From: Gymnopus androsaceus JB14
Taxonomy: Eukaryota; Basidiomycota; Agaricomycetes; Agaricales; Omphalotaceae
Direction: 5' to 3'
DNA: 64,000 nt
NCBI GenBank assembly: GCA_009733575.1
Contig: ML769526.1
Span: forward strand, 68,939-132,938
The notes below the pieces were generated by a model. The model did not search any database and was not told the DNA's origin. It was given only the letters and a program-made list of their open reading frames with translations. The translations under genes and the position numbers were made by a program. How positions within the stretch are numbered: the first letter of the stretch is position 1; each line of letters opens with the position of its first letter. Shown here one piece after another: positions 33,646 through 45,330 of this stretch.

Positions 33646-36600
33646 CTATCTAACATTACTATTACCATCCCATCCATTGCAGTCCTTCTGGTAGCTGATA
33701 CCTGTCTTATCCGAGTGGATGACCACCGAGCAACGAATACCGTTATAGTGAAGATTAAAGTGACTGATATCACGGGAAAGAAAGATGGTCCAGTCACCAC
33801 TCTTTAACTCCAGGACCAGACGAGGCTCAAATAGACACAGCTCACCCCCTTCATGGTCACCAATATCAAGAACGATACAAGCAACCAGGTCCCCCCCATC
33901 TTTGTGAATAATAGTTGTGATGTTAAGGTTGAGAACAAAACTAGTGAAGGGTTTAACTGGGGAAGTTTGTTGAAGTGGAAAGATATCGATCATGGCTTCA
34001 ACAGAATGCAAAGTATCTGGATGACGGTGAAAGCTCTAAAGAATATTCAGATAAATTCACCAAGTAACTGATTGACTGTTCACATTACCTTTTCTACAAT
34101 TTCTTCCAGCACATCACCCAAGGCATCACGCAGAAGCTTGTATTCAGGTCCAAATCGTTGCATTTCACTGGAAGAATGTACAAAAAACTGAGCATGATTT
34201 GTCTTCTTTCCCCCAGTGCTGCGAAGAAAAGAAGGATGAACATCAGGTGCATCCTTTCCCTAAGACATATACATAAGCACCAACATCATCAAATTTCTGT
34301 CTATTCACTCACGCTCTGGCCATATTTGGCATATGCAGAAAAATGCCAAGCAGAGAAGGAAGGTTGTTTTATTTTTGAGGTATCTTGATCCTTGAGTTCT
34401 GAGCCAACGACACTGGCACCAGCAGCTGCAGACCATGCTCTCAGGCCAAGCCACAATTGACGACGCTTTTCAGCACTAAGTGTTCCGTCAACATGAAAAA
34501 CAAGTTTGCCCTCTCGGTCATTAACCTGGATTTCTTGCCTAAAGCAAATGTTAACCTTACTACATTGCAAAAGATACAAAAGATAGACAATCCTACCCAG
34601 CAATCAACTCTTGAGGTAGCTTCAGCCACTTAATGTTAGGCTTTATACCCCCTTCATTGTTGTATCTATCCTGAAGCTGAAATATGAGTTAAAATAGTCA
34701 GCTTAAGTATCTGGAAACAAAAGTAAAATATAAAGAATACTAGCCTTTTCCGAGAATTCCTTCAAATCATTAGGGACAATTGCAGCAGCAGCCAGTTCCC
34801 GCTGTCTCTCTGTAAAAGACATCCTTCTAGCTTTTGCTTGACGATAGGGTAATTGCTTTGGAGGTCCGTGCTCAATACTAAAGGTTGTAGGAATAATATG
34901 AACTTCACCATACTCATCCTTATGGAGCTGAATATGGTCCTCCAGATCATCCACAAACCGTACTTGAGAATATGAACTATTCTCCATAACAGCATCTTCT
35001 GCATGTTCATCCTCTGAATCAGGTTCTGGAGGATCAAAATCAAGTGCGTCATCTGAGGAGACGCAAAGATAAGCAGAGCTGAGGCTAGTAAAGGATAGTG
35101 TGTTGTGGTTGTTCTCAAGATCAAAAGATAGGACAGATGCCCAAAGAGAAGTATTTCGAGGCAAGCATTTGGCTTGTCTGTAGAGCAGGGTTAGGCAATG
35201 GATGAATCACACAATGAGACTTTACTTACTTGGCAATGAATTCCATAAAATAACAATCACTAGTTGAGAGATTCCTACAGTCTAGCCTTTCCGGAATTTG
35301 TGTTCCTTTACGTAGTGCCTCAGCAAACATGGTCGGAATCACCAAAGGAATTGCTTCCTGAAGCTTCAAGACAAGAGGAACAATCTCGCATTGTACAAGT
35401 TCAACAGAAACTAACCAGTGTCTCAATATCCTTCCCCATGAAATTGGAAAACACTCACCTGGATTGTCCAGATTGGGATAGCGAATCTCATTTGCAAGAG
35501 CAATGATAGCTGTTTCTGTAACAGTTTTTGACCGCAAGTGATCTGCTAGTCCAGGTCTAGCTGCAATGACCATAAGGAGAAACACTGAACCTATTAATAC
35601 ATTGGAAATTAATACGTTGGAAAGTAAAAAAAACAAGGTGTGACCTGAAACTCACCTCCACAGGCTAGTCGAGCCCAGCGGGTACCAGCACTGAGCCATC
35701 GATAGACGTGCGTTTTGTTCAGACCTTGGTTAGCCAGCTTGGTGATTACTGGCTTAACACTCTGTTTTCGCCTTGCGGGATCTTTTGCTTCTTTATATAG
35801 CAATACACTAATCAAGAAAATTGGTCAAAAGAAAGAGAGGGTTTACATATAGACCCACCTGTTGATCTTTGCTGCAAACATTAATTCATGAATCATATTC
35901 ACAAATATTGCTCCAACTTCGACAACCTCCCCCCTAGCACATCTATGAGCTATATTGAGCAATGAATCACTGCTCAGGGCCTCAGGGTGAGCCCAGGGAG
36001 CTCCTGAAACCGCACTATGCATTCTCTCTACAAATGAACCACCAAAGTCTAGTCCCGGAGAAGATGAAAGACCGAATGCAATGCGCGTCATCAAACCCGC
36101 AACCTGACTTTGTATTAGTGCAGAAGGTAAAGCAGGATCTTTAGCTATCTCATATCGCGGCTCCTCATTAGATTGCTCTATTTCTTCGACATTTTGATTG
36201 GACAATCGAAGCCTCTTCTTAGAGGGAGGGCGCCCTGTGCGGTTGCACTCATTATCAGGATACAGAAAATGAGCGGGCTGAGCATGAGCATGGGAAGCGG
36301 GATTTGGAGAATCATTGTCACTGTCCAGAACGCGCTTGTTAGAAGTCCACCAGTTCTTTCAGTAATTCAAAATCAGGCAAATTTTAATCAAGTAATTGAA
36401 CCATGCTTACCTGAGAATTACTCTTCTGCAATCCTTGAGACTCAAACCCATCCCTGTTATCATAGTTGGCGCCATTACTATGGTCAACGCTCTCATCATC
36501 ATCAGTGGCACTGGAAAGATCCTCTGGGACTTGATCGGCTGGTACTAGATAATCATCGTCCAAATCACTGTTGCCTCCGTAGGTAGCATATATATCCAAA

Positions 36601-37217
36601 TCCGGGTAATCAGCTTCTTGTGCGTCTTCATCATCCATGCCGAAGTATCCTGAGGAGGCTGGGGAAGGTGCACGAGTATCGAGCTGAATCAATTATCTGT
36701 TAATAATGGGCCTTAGAGACTTTGGGAGCCTACCTCAAAATCTTCTGCCCCCTGGCTTTGTTGGCGATCTTCATTGCAGGGGACATCATATCCTGAGGAA
36801 GCTGGGGAAGGTGCGCCACTTGCAGTCTGAATAGAATAGTTATTCTCACAATAAAGCTATTGAGGAATTTTAATTTACATTGTCAAAGTTCTCTGAGCTA
36901 GGGCCCTGGCTTTGAGAGAAGTCATTGATTTGTGAGATCGTTCGATCGTGAGAGGCAGGCGGCATGGAAGCTTTCTACCAAATTGTTAGGGAAAGCTCAG
37001 AACTGAAACTAGAAAATACCTTTGGAGAGCACTCAGGGGTAGGAGAAGGTGTCATGAGAGCACCAGCGATGTTTTGCTGAGAAGGCAGGTGATTTTGTAG
37101 GTGATTTTGCAAGTCAGAGGGCAGAGTCTGAAGATCTGGGGGTAGCAGATGGGTATAGGTTGTAAGAAATGCGTGTAGAGATTGAGCTTGAGGGAAGGGG
37201 AGGTTATATTCAGCCAT
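33646..37217 (-). CDS. Large protein with C-terminal TET/JBP-like 2-oxoglutarate/Fe(II) dioxygenase domain
   Basis: Multi-exon gene starting MAEYNLPFPQAQSLHAF at 37,217. The N-terminal third is acidic, Ser/Pro-rich, with repeats of APSPASSGY (about 36,660 and 36,810) and a basic AT-hook-like GRPPSKKRLRL near 36,215. The middle is helical (HVYRWLSAGTRWARLACG). The C-terminal exons read WHFSAYAKYG, then FTSFVLNLNITTIIHKDGGD (the HxD iron motif), GGELCLFEPRLVLELKSGD, and ISHFNLHYNGIRCSVV with the distal His and the Arg expected to bind 2-oxoglutarate. This set resembles the fungal TET/JBP-like family, in which characterised relatives oxidise 5-methylcytosine or thymine. Activity on DNA is inferred. 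Exon joins were made by eye, so small errors are possible. I treat it as one gene, but two genes cannot be excluded. Confidence 0.7.
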
Positions 37218-37299
37218 AATAGTCGAATGTTGGACCGTGACCAAAAAGGAAGGAGGCTGCCTGACGGCGTCTAGCCTTCTCAAAACGTCCTGATCTACG

Positions 37300-39470
37300 A
37301 AAAGCTGTGCGGGCGCTTACCCTCCAACTTTTTCTCAACTTCTCCAACTTCCCCTGGTCCAGGCACCTAGACGAGCGTTTTGCAGTCCATCCCGACTTCC
37401 TATCGCCGTTTCTTGTGCGAGTATGCTCTCTGTGGACACATGCTCAGCGCTTGCAACCTTCTGGGACGATGATGGCACCTTTATTCACGAATCTACCGTT
37501 GGTGCCAATGACTGTTACGAGTCCGATTTTGATCAATACGGTGACATGGAGGCTTTCGGTGTCCACCCGGACTGGTCAACTTCGAGTACTGGATCTGTGC
37601 CGACAATTAACAATGTCAGCTACATGACCAGCTCGGCCAATGTCATAGTACAAGGAGTCTCCCGTACGACGTGGGTCTGGAACGCGCAGCATTTCCTTTA
37701 GCTTGATCGAAGTAAGACCGAACGTTGTCATCAACGATCAAGCGCCCAAGGTGCTTCTTTCACAACGACCACTACAACGACCCAAGCAATCCGGCTGCCT
37801 GCTTCCAAAACCTCCAGCCCCCACGTAACTTCCCATCCGACTCTACCGGGACCAAAGCCAAACCAAAATTTGCATAGAGGGTCTTTGGTTTAGAGGGCGG
37901 ATTAATTACCTTCGGTACGTGGATTTTTAATCATTTGAGACCGCTAACTTACAATTATTTAGGCATAACTCGCGACCTCCTCCTAAATTCCATGTCGTTA
38001 TATACGACGTGAATCTCTCAGCTCCGCAAGCACGAAAGGTCGAGGATGATAAACGGCCAGCTTCTCCCGTCGCACCCCCGCATCTAGACGCCACCTTCCG
38101 ACCCCAAACCAGAATTATCGGCGGCTTAGTAGATATGGTCGTTCGCCCCAAGACTGCGAAATGGGTCGTCGATAACAAATTATTCTCCCATAACGTCCGA
38201 TGGTTGATCCAGGTACCTTATATTTGGAGAGCCATACCTCATCGAGGTCGAAACGCACGTCTTGGCATCACCTATGTGATGCTTGATAGTCCTGTCTTCC
38301 GTGCTCAGTCCCTATCCCGCTCGCATGGACGATCTTAGCTCCGCCATCTTCTATTCGACATGGAACCAAGCAATCACTGCCACAGTTCACCGAAACCCCA
38401 CCGTCGATATATATCACGTCACCTTCCTTCTTGTGATGAGCCATTCGGTTTGGTGGCAGTCGAATTCGGTCGCAATGGTGCTCTGGGTGTCCCGAGCTCG
38501 CAATAACCCACAGCCCAATTCTTCAGCTTGAACTGACGTATCTACGTCCGCGAGTGACTTTGACGTAGAATTTGTGGTCCTTGCTCTTCTCCAGATCGAC
38601 ATTGCTGCCGACGCCGGGTCCACTTTGTCTGCTCAGCGAAAGACAGTGGAGACGGCTTTACTTTGCGTGTGGTGTCTTCGGCGGCTCCGCCAAGTCAACA
38701 TGTTCGGTTCTCATGACTGTATCAAGCGATGCTCCTTGAGAGGTGTGTAATAGACCTCTTTGTTTTGAATATTCATACTGACTCGTTATCCATCCATGCA
38801 GCCCAACCACATGCTCCCAATTCCACCACCTTCTGAAAGTGCAACCGAATGCAGTCCGTATTATCATATTACGGGTCCACCGAGGTGCTCTCGGCCTACG
38901 TCTGCACCATCTGCACCTATCGGAGGTACTACTGCCACTCCGGGAGCCATTCCCCACTCAAAATTCATGATGCAGGTCGCATGGACTTGCATTTACTCAT
39001 TTTCCACTCAACGACTCCTGCTCCAAATCCGAGTCGTCGTTCTCCGTCCGTCCGCGACAATCCTCGATGTTTGGCCATCTTGTTTACGACAACTGACCTT
39101 CGACCTGTCCTAAGTCCTAAACTCTAAAGCTATCCTTTCGGGTACATCAGGCGCTGTCAAACCTGGACAGGTTATGGCGATATCCTCGCGAGGAAGAGTA
39201 AACACGTCGCAGTTGGTGGAGAGATTCTCATCAACGCAACGGTCGCACAGACGAACCGTTTATAGCAGTCGACCAGGAATATACGACCTGAGTAAGTTCA
39301 TTAATTCAGTCAGATATAAGACAAGCCTTGCTAACTCTTATTCAGTTGGATCCTGGGTTGACTGGGTCGATATCCTGCAGTCCAAAGCTCGAATTGTCTT
39401 CCCCATACTTATGATCGTTCATGTTAATGCCAAAAAAATTAATCTGTATTGTGTACTCGTTGATTAATCT
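37300..39470 (+). pseudogene. Unidentified degenerate plus-strand coding insert
   Basis: Fragments with coding character run in plus orientation: 37,423-37,701 (CSALATFWDDDGTFIHESTV; DWSTSSTGSVPTINN), 38,009-38,338 (LDATFRPQTRIIGGLVDMVV), then further pieces in changing frames up to 39,290. Stops interrupt every frame. The G+C level and the CpG content are higher than in the surrounding element genes. I do not recognise a family. It may be captured host sequence or an old nested element. It separates the dioxygenase gene from the J-like gene. Confidence 0.4.
37311..37319 (-). promoter_or_regulatory. TAAGCGCCC motif upstream of dioxygenase-domain gene
   Basis: Second occurrence of the nonamer, 94 bases upstream of the start at 37,217, in the gene orientation. 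Confidence 0.4.
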
Positions 39471-39504
39471 ACAAGAATGATGGTTAGTCTATAAGACATT
39501 ACAA

Positions 39505-39675
39505 GAAATTAGAAAATACAAGAAACTATTCGACTATTAGTCTACAAGAAAGTTTAGGTCTACCAGAAATTACGACAAGAAATTACAAGATACAAGACAC
39601 TACTTGACTATTAGTCTACAAGAAAGTTTGGGTCTACAAGAAATTACGACAAGAAATTAGGAGACAATTAGCCTA
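39505..39675. repeat. Tandem repeat, about 2 units of 75-80 bases
   Basis: GACTATTAGTCTACAAGAAA is present twice at a spacing of about 77 bases, followed each time by GTCTAC and AAATTACGACAAGAAATTA. Partial units extend on both sides, giving a CTACAAGAAATTA-rich block. Confidence 0.8.
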
Positions 39676-39733
39676 CAAGATATGATACCAGACAGTGTCT
39701 CGTCAGTGGCTTCTATACTGGGATTCAAAGCTG

Positions 39734-42655
39734 TCATTCTTTGGCAGCATTAATTGCTTGGAACAAGATCGTCGTAATCAGTCGCCATTCCTGGGGTCCT
39801 GTTACATTTGTATCAGGGTGGTATACCTAGATAATTAATCGTTAGCGGTCAATGTTATGATATATAGACTAAACACAACTTACCAGACATAGCTTCTTGA
39901 ACTGCGCAGATTCTGGAAGCTTCCGAACAACTGAAATATCCAGTCGTCGGTGCAGCTCTGGATGTGGATGATCTCGTAAAAGCTGTCGAACAAAGTTTTC
40001 CCAGCTGAAAGTGGAAACCTTTCGAGCAAAGGCCTCAGCTGCTTCAATCCGCGAGCCATATACTTTCTTTATAGGACGAGGAGATGGGCGAGGGGATGGA
40101 CGCGGAGCAGATGAGGATGCATGTGGAGAGGAGGAGGAGGATGATCACGATGAGGCTGAACCTGTAGATCCAGATGAGGACTTTGCTTTGGAAGATGACT
40201 TCGGGTTGGAAGAAGAGTGGCTGGATGGAGTAGAAGAATCCGCTGGTTCAGAAAAGAACAATACGACATGAAGACGTTCAGCCAGAGCATGACAGAGCTC
40301 AGCAAACATATCGTAAATTTTACGGTAATCTTTCCGATTGATGTCCATCCAGTCGAGAACAGGCTCGCAAAAGCGCTCGTAAAATCCATGCAGGCCATCT
40401 GTCCCGCCACAGAGAGCTGCTGGACTGATACGTGCAGCATTGGTTATATGACCGAATGCTTGAATCAAGTGTTGGCGAATATCAAAAGCAGAACAGCCCT
40501 GTAAGTCGATACAGGCAAGATCGAAGCTGAAGACCGACGTAGAATATCCTTTCTAAGATCTGGATCAATATACAGTTGAGAGAGTAATGAAGCTGGACTT
40601 ACTGGAAGCCGGTGTCCTTCCTTGTTCAATACCTCAAGCAACTCCGCAAAGCCGAACTTGGGATCATAAAGTCGACGGAAAGTAGTTTCACGGAAGTGAC
40701 GAACAAGGCCCAAAAGTGCAGTGGGAAGTTCACGGAGCCGCTGGTACAGGTCTGGATAGTCCTTTACGATCCTCTGACGGAACGAGATGCCAGCCTTTTC
40801 TGACTCTTCATAAAGAGTTTGGAGGCAAGAAAGAATTAGATCCATTCCTGAGGGACCCAGCGAGAACAACAGTTTGAATTGTTCCGTTTCCGAAGTGTTC
40901 CATGATGCTTTAGTGGCATTCAAAGCGATGAGAGGAGTACAAGTATCCAAGATATTTTCAACTATCATCTCTGCGATCTGTTCAAAGATAACATCGCGTC
41001 GAATAGTGGAGTCTGCTGTTGAGAGTCGGCGGAACCAGGTGACGAGGCTAGATCTTGTGTCTTGGAATGATGAGTAGAGCCAAAGGTGACGTTCATCAGG
41101 ACCAGTCCACTGCAGTTAAAAAGTGAGAACATGTTGATTCGTAAACTTATTCAGAAGAACATACCCAATAGCAACTTTCAAGCCCAGCTTTGTCCACTGG
41201 ACCTTCCATGTTATGAAGCATTCGTGTGAGGATGCCAAAGTCGACTGAAGACAAATTAATGTCTTCAGGCTCTTCTGACATGAGGTTAATTGGAGACGGA
41301 TGTTGAGGTTGCTCTTGTTCCATTCTAGGCTCGTGGGCTGGAGACTCTTGTCGAGGCTAGAAGTGAATACTATTAGTCAGTCGGGAAACTCAAAGACGAG
41401 ACTACAACGTACCATCTTTCCATCCTCTTTTTTCGATGGCTTTCCTGGCTTGATGTTTTCCTTATCATCATCTTCCAAGTTATTGTCGCTGTTTATGATT
41501 TCGCCATCATCTGAATGGTCGAGATCAGGACAACCTTGAGGAAGGGAAATGTAGAAGAAGTTCGGCATGATCTTGGTGGATACGCCTCTCGGTCGAGCAA
41601 ATAGAGTCGCCCTAGACATTGGTGAGATTACTTGTTATCAGCTAGATGAAAGATTACGCACATCTTGAGCATTTCAATGCTAAGGGAGCTCATGTCTGCT
41701 CTTTCAAGGTGGGAAGTCTTTCCAGCACTACTCGTCACAACATTTAACAGGCTGAAACGTGGGCCACTAGCAGTAGGAGCCTGGCCAAGCGTTGCATCAA
41801 ATACAGTCTCGATAGCGGAACAGATGGAAGAGAGAGAAGCGTTCTCAGGAAGGAGGATCTTGAGGATGCGCTTGTTGGTATACAGCGTCTGCCATCTAGT
41901 AAAGCAATAAAGATGAAATGAGAAATCAACTTGGATTACAGGCAATACAAATCTTACTCTGACGGAGTTGGCTTTTACGCATTTCCAGTATCAAGGAGAC
42001 TGGTCTTGCCGTACAGTCCAACATTGAACTCTGTTAATTTTGGTGGCGGTACTGCTTTGGGAACAGGAGTAGCATTTCCAGTCTTAGATTTTCGTTTCTT
42101 CGTTGGACGGCCTGTGATGTTCTCAAAGCGCTCCCGACGCTCCTAGAACAAGTCAGTTACTTGAAGATAAGTGAAAAGCTTGCTGTCGGACTCACCTCTT
42201 CACTGGGATCAAATTTCCTTTTACTTGATTCCTTCTTCTCCGACTCCAAGGGATCTTCTTTACGGGTTTCGCGTACTTTGGTATGGTCTCGAAAGGGAGA
42301 TGCAGAGAACATGGATGAGGCCTTCATTTCCGGACGTGAATTGAAGACTGTCTCTGCTGTTGCGGAGCCCGATGGAAAAGGTTTCGTTGACTAAAACAAA
42401 TGGAAATCAGACAAACAGAAAAAGTTGAAAAGTGATTAATGAAATTACCTCCGGAGATGAAGCCTTTGAGGATTTAGTGTTGGGATGGATGTGAGACCCA
42501 GCAAAGCAGCCACAAAGGGCGCATTTTATAAGAGCAGTAATAGAGTCTGAGGAACAGTCCTCTGGTGCAATGAACTGACTGCAGTATGAACTGCATTTAG
42601 GTGGAGTGAACAACGAGTTTTGGCAGGAGAGAAGAGTCTTGGGATCAAGATGCAT
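39734..42655 (-). CDS. Large protein with N-terminal Cys/His cluster and C-terminal J-domain-like segment
   Basis: The start at 42,655 reads MHLDPKTLLSCQNSLFTPPK. A Cys-rich stretch follows (CSSYCSQ, then KCALCGCFAGSHIHP), a plausible metal-binding cluster. Next is a basic, Ser/Pro-rich region (TGRPTKKRKSK). An exon series to about 40,465 is helical (WLYSSFQDTRSSLVTWFRR; LPTALLGLVRHFRETTFRRL). Then come CGGTDGLHGFYERFC, a Ser/Lys-rich low-complexity linker (about 40,100-40,200) and a C-terminus FSWENFVRQLLRDHPHPELH ... FKKLCLVYHPDTN. The last resembles helix II and the HPD loop of DnaJ proteins, which stimulate Hsp70 ATPase. I recall homologues as an uncharacterised multicopy mushroom family. 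The J-like call rests on one motif and its helix context. The open frame seems intact when spliced (for example at the GTAAAA donor near 41,980). Confidence 0.65.
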
Positions 42656-42996
42656 ATCGACGAAGCTGAAAAGTATGAGTGAGCTACTGAAATTCACTGG
42701 ATTTTATAAACGCTAACCTTATTGTTACTCAAATGGGAGTACAAAGAGTTGGGGAACATATTGTCCTCGATGAAAAAAGAGAAAAAAACCTCTATTGAGC
42801 AGAAGCGGACAGCTGTACGACGTGCGACGTGCTTCTTTTCTTTCTTCTTTGTTTGGATGTCTCAAAAAAGTTGTTTGGATGTGGATTTACTAGCATATGG
42901 AGTTTGCTCGAGTATTTGTATTCACTGTAATCCTATATTTATACAGGAAATAGGCAGCAAAATAGCAGAAAGGGAGAACGGAAGCTTGCACTACAT

Positions 42997-43005
42997 GGGC
43001 GCTTA
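42997..43005 (-). promoter_or_regulatory. TAAGCGCCC motif upstream of J-like gene
   Basis: Third occurrence, 342 bases upstream of the start at 42,655, in the gene orientation and close to the right end of the element. Confidence 0.35.
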
Positions 43006-43089
43006 GATGTTATCAAATGATGTTATCAAGATTCAAGCGCCTAAATTGAATGGAGACTAAAAGAGGCGCCACCTTTTAGAAAATTGGGT

Positions 43090-43275
43090 ACTTTGATGGC
43101 TAACCTGCATATTTTTCAAGTGATGCCCAACCTGTGTGTTTTTCAAGGGAGGCCCAACCTGTGTATTTTCTGACAAGATTTTGATTTCTGAGAAAAACCT
43201 GCGTAAAATTTGGAACGATCGGGAACCTGCGGTGATTTTTTGGTAAATGTATTTTTACCCACTATATCGCCCATA
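43090..43275. repeat. Right terminal inverted repeat with subterminal repeats
   Basis: Inverted counterpart of 31,577-31,765. Read outward it contains three CAGGTT[GA]G[GC]C-type units at about 30-base spacing before the conserved terminal 70 bases. Confidence 0.85.
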
Positions 43276-44440
43276 AAGTTGAATTCCTACGTATGATTAT
43301 ACAAGTCGTTGCGTGGCAGTTTAACATCCCCATACCTTCTTTGCACCGTATCATAGTTGCTCGCCTTCGCTCGAGGAACTTCTTTGGCATATCTGGAATA
43401 ACTTCCTCTAATCTGTGGTGGGAGCTCGTGTTGAGATCCACAAGTACTTTGAAATTCTTCCCTTGTACTCCAAATGTCATGCGGACGATTGAGACTTGCA
43501 TTTTTCGACGCATAATAATCAAACTGCCCGCTAATAGGTTGTCATCTTGGCGGTATTTATCTGGTATCACGGCGGTATCAAAGCCATGAACAGCGTTGAT
43601 CACCAAAGCCCAATGCTCGTCATTGGCGTTGTAATGTCCCGATATCGACGGATTGAATCCAGTCAAGCTTGGTGCGGCTCCCGCGACGCTCAAGCCGAGT
43701 CGTGTTGACACTGACAGTGATCGGGAAAGGCAAGATAATCACCGCGAAGAAACTGACCCAAAAGCAGAATAGTGTGAACAAACGTGAATGGGTACTTGAA
43801 CATGAATGAGCGCTGTAGACAATTGATTCAAATCCACCGGTGCCGAGTAGTATGGAGCTCGTAAGTGACAACAAGCTCAAAGTCCAACCGCGAACGTCAT
43901 ATGGTGAGTAAAGAGAAGACAGCAAGATTGCGTATCAGTAGGATATAAAATAGAACTAATCCAAATTTGAACCTGGCTAAATGGCTGAACAACAGATTTA
44001 CCGGCCAAAGGGACGCTTGCAACTTTCTTTTGAGTTGTTCCAGTACATGTCAAACGGACTAATATGTGGGTTTTTTGTTGGTGTTGGTGCCGTTTGTACA
44101 GTAGCAGCCAGGACCTGTGGCCCGAAGAGCTGCTAGCGAGGAAGGGGAAAAAAATAACACGTATATTCAGTCGGAACAAGCTTCAAATTTTGAACCTGGA
44201 CATAGTTGAAACCAATTGCAGGTGAACCGAATTGCGTTATTTGGGTGGAAGACGCACTGGTAAAATACGGACAGTGAGAATTCCGATCCAGAATCGCAGA
44301 CGACGCGACACTAGATACAATTGTACTCGCACAATTATTCTCACTAGAGCGTATTTGCAGCTCGTGGTTTTTTATCTCCGAGATTCGAGATGACTCTAAG
44401 AACAAACGCAACGATTTTCTTGGGATGGGTCATGCGATTC
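43276..44440 (-). CDS. Hypothetical gene next to the transposon, 3' end disrupted
   Basis: Minus-strand coding-like stretches occur. Frame 43,262-43,711 (MSTRLGLSVAGAAPSLTGF ... LVDLNTSSHHRLEEVIPDMP) runs directly into the transposon. Hydrophobic stretches upstream (43,620-43,925, FTLFCFWVSFFAVIILPFPI; 44,020-44,411) could be membrane segments in other exons. I do not recognise the family and could not fix the exon joins. Without the transposon, the frame would continue for 15 more codons past the AAGTTG site to a stop, so the insertion replaces only the extreme C-terminus with four transposon-derived codons. Confidence 0.35.
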
Positions 44441-44478
44441 GAAGACTGCTGGGAGATCAGACGGAACTGGCTGCAAAT

Positions 44479-45136
44479 TAGGGTTGCGTAAGAAACTTAG
44501 GTTTCTGACCACCTCACGTGACTTTGAGGTTTTAAACCGTTTTATACCTGTTTTATACCAACCTCCTTCCGAGGTCAGATATTGAGGTATATATATAGAA
44601 GATCTAAATTTTTTGAAATTCAGCTGTCGGCTTGTCAGGATGCGTCTGTGGATGTACTAATCATGGACTCCACATGCGAGCAGCGAGTCCGGTAAAGTCA
44701 CTTGCCCAATCTAATTATTATCTGAATATTCTTGGTACCCCATTAACACGATACCTACCTTTCTTGATATAATATCCGAAATGTTAGCCAGATTCTGAAG
44801 TTGAATTGTACCATTAAGCTCATTTCCGACTCCCAACCAACTCCCTTGCCGACACCTGACTCATCGAGAGTACATACATACAGTGAGTAATGACTACTGA
44901 GCATTATTAATTCCTAAAACTCTACATCCCTGTTCACTTTGATTTCAACCTCTTTGCTATACTGATATTGACATTGTACCTGCGCCGCCGTAGGCGGCGG
45001 GAGAAAATTTAGTGCTTTTTTTTTGGAGCACGTGACCGGTTTAAAACCGTTTTAAACCTGTTGAAAACACCCCCTCCGGAGGCCTTGGGTATATAACCTC
45101 GTTGAAAACCCTCCAGAGGTTTCTTACGCAACCCTA
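44479..45136. mobile_element. Non-autonomous hAT-like MITE, 658 bases
   Basis: A perfect 8-base target duplication CTGCAAAT (44,471-44,478; 45,137-45,144) flanks inverted ends TAGGGTTGCGTAAGAAAC. Subterminal CACGTGAC and TTTTAAACCGTTTTA motifs occur near both ends. There is no coding capacity. It lies 195 bases upstream of the NAP1 start codon and so may have brought promoter sequence. Confidence 0.9.
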
Positions 45137-45330
45137 CTGCAAATACGCCGTCGCTCTACTGAACTTGACTGGTCGATGGGTATTTGGGACACGTGCGCGT
45201 GTCAAGCGCCTACTCTAGGCGCCCGGCCCGCGCACGTAATCGATAACCCACGTGTACGGAACATGCCGCGAAGCATGTGGGGAGCCGTTTTTTTCTTTCG
45301 ACCCTACATTTCTTTCTACTCTCGTCCGCC

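Larger units (their letters stand above)
31577..43275. mobile_element. Integrase/TET-like/J-like transposon, 11.7 kb
   Basis: A perfect 6-base target duplication AAGTTG (31,571-31,576; 43,276-43,281) flanks terminal inverted repeats that match at about 48 of the first 50 bases (TATGGGCGAAATAGTGGG ...). Subterminal CAGGTTGG repeats extend about 190 bases inwards on each side. It contains three minus-strand genes: integrase (31,868-33,501), a TET/JBP-like dioxygenase protein (33,646-37,217) and a J-like protein (39,734-42,655). A plus-strand degenerate stretch lies at 37,300-39,470. The near-identical ends and open catalytic gene suggest recent movement. The rve-type DDE enzyme would cut and join the ends. 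Confidence 0.9.

Noticed and set aside
39120..39290. SET-domain-like piece in the degenerate insert (VAVGGEILINATV-type reading)
   Set aside because: A single short resemblance in a broken frame, with no flanking conserved Cys or catalytic motifs.
33646..42655. KDZ (Kyakuja-Dileera-Zisupton) transposase, expected as a partner of a fungal TET/JBP gene
   Set aside because: None of the conserved KDZ boxes was recognised. The only transposase-like gene in the element is the rve-type integrase.
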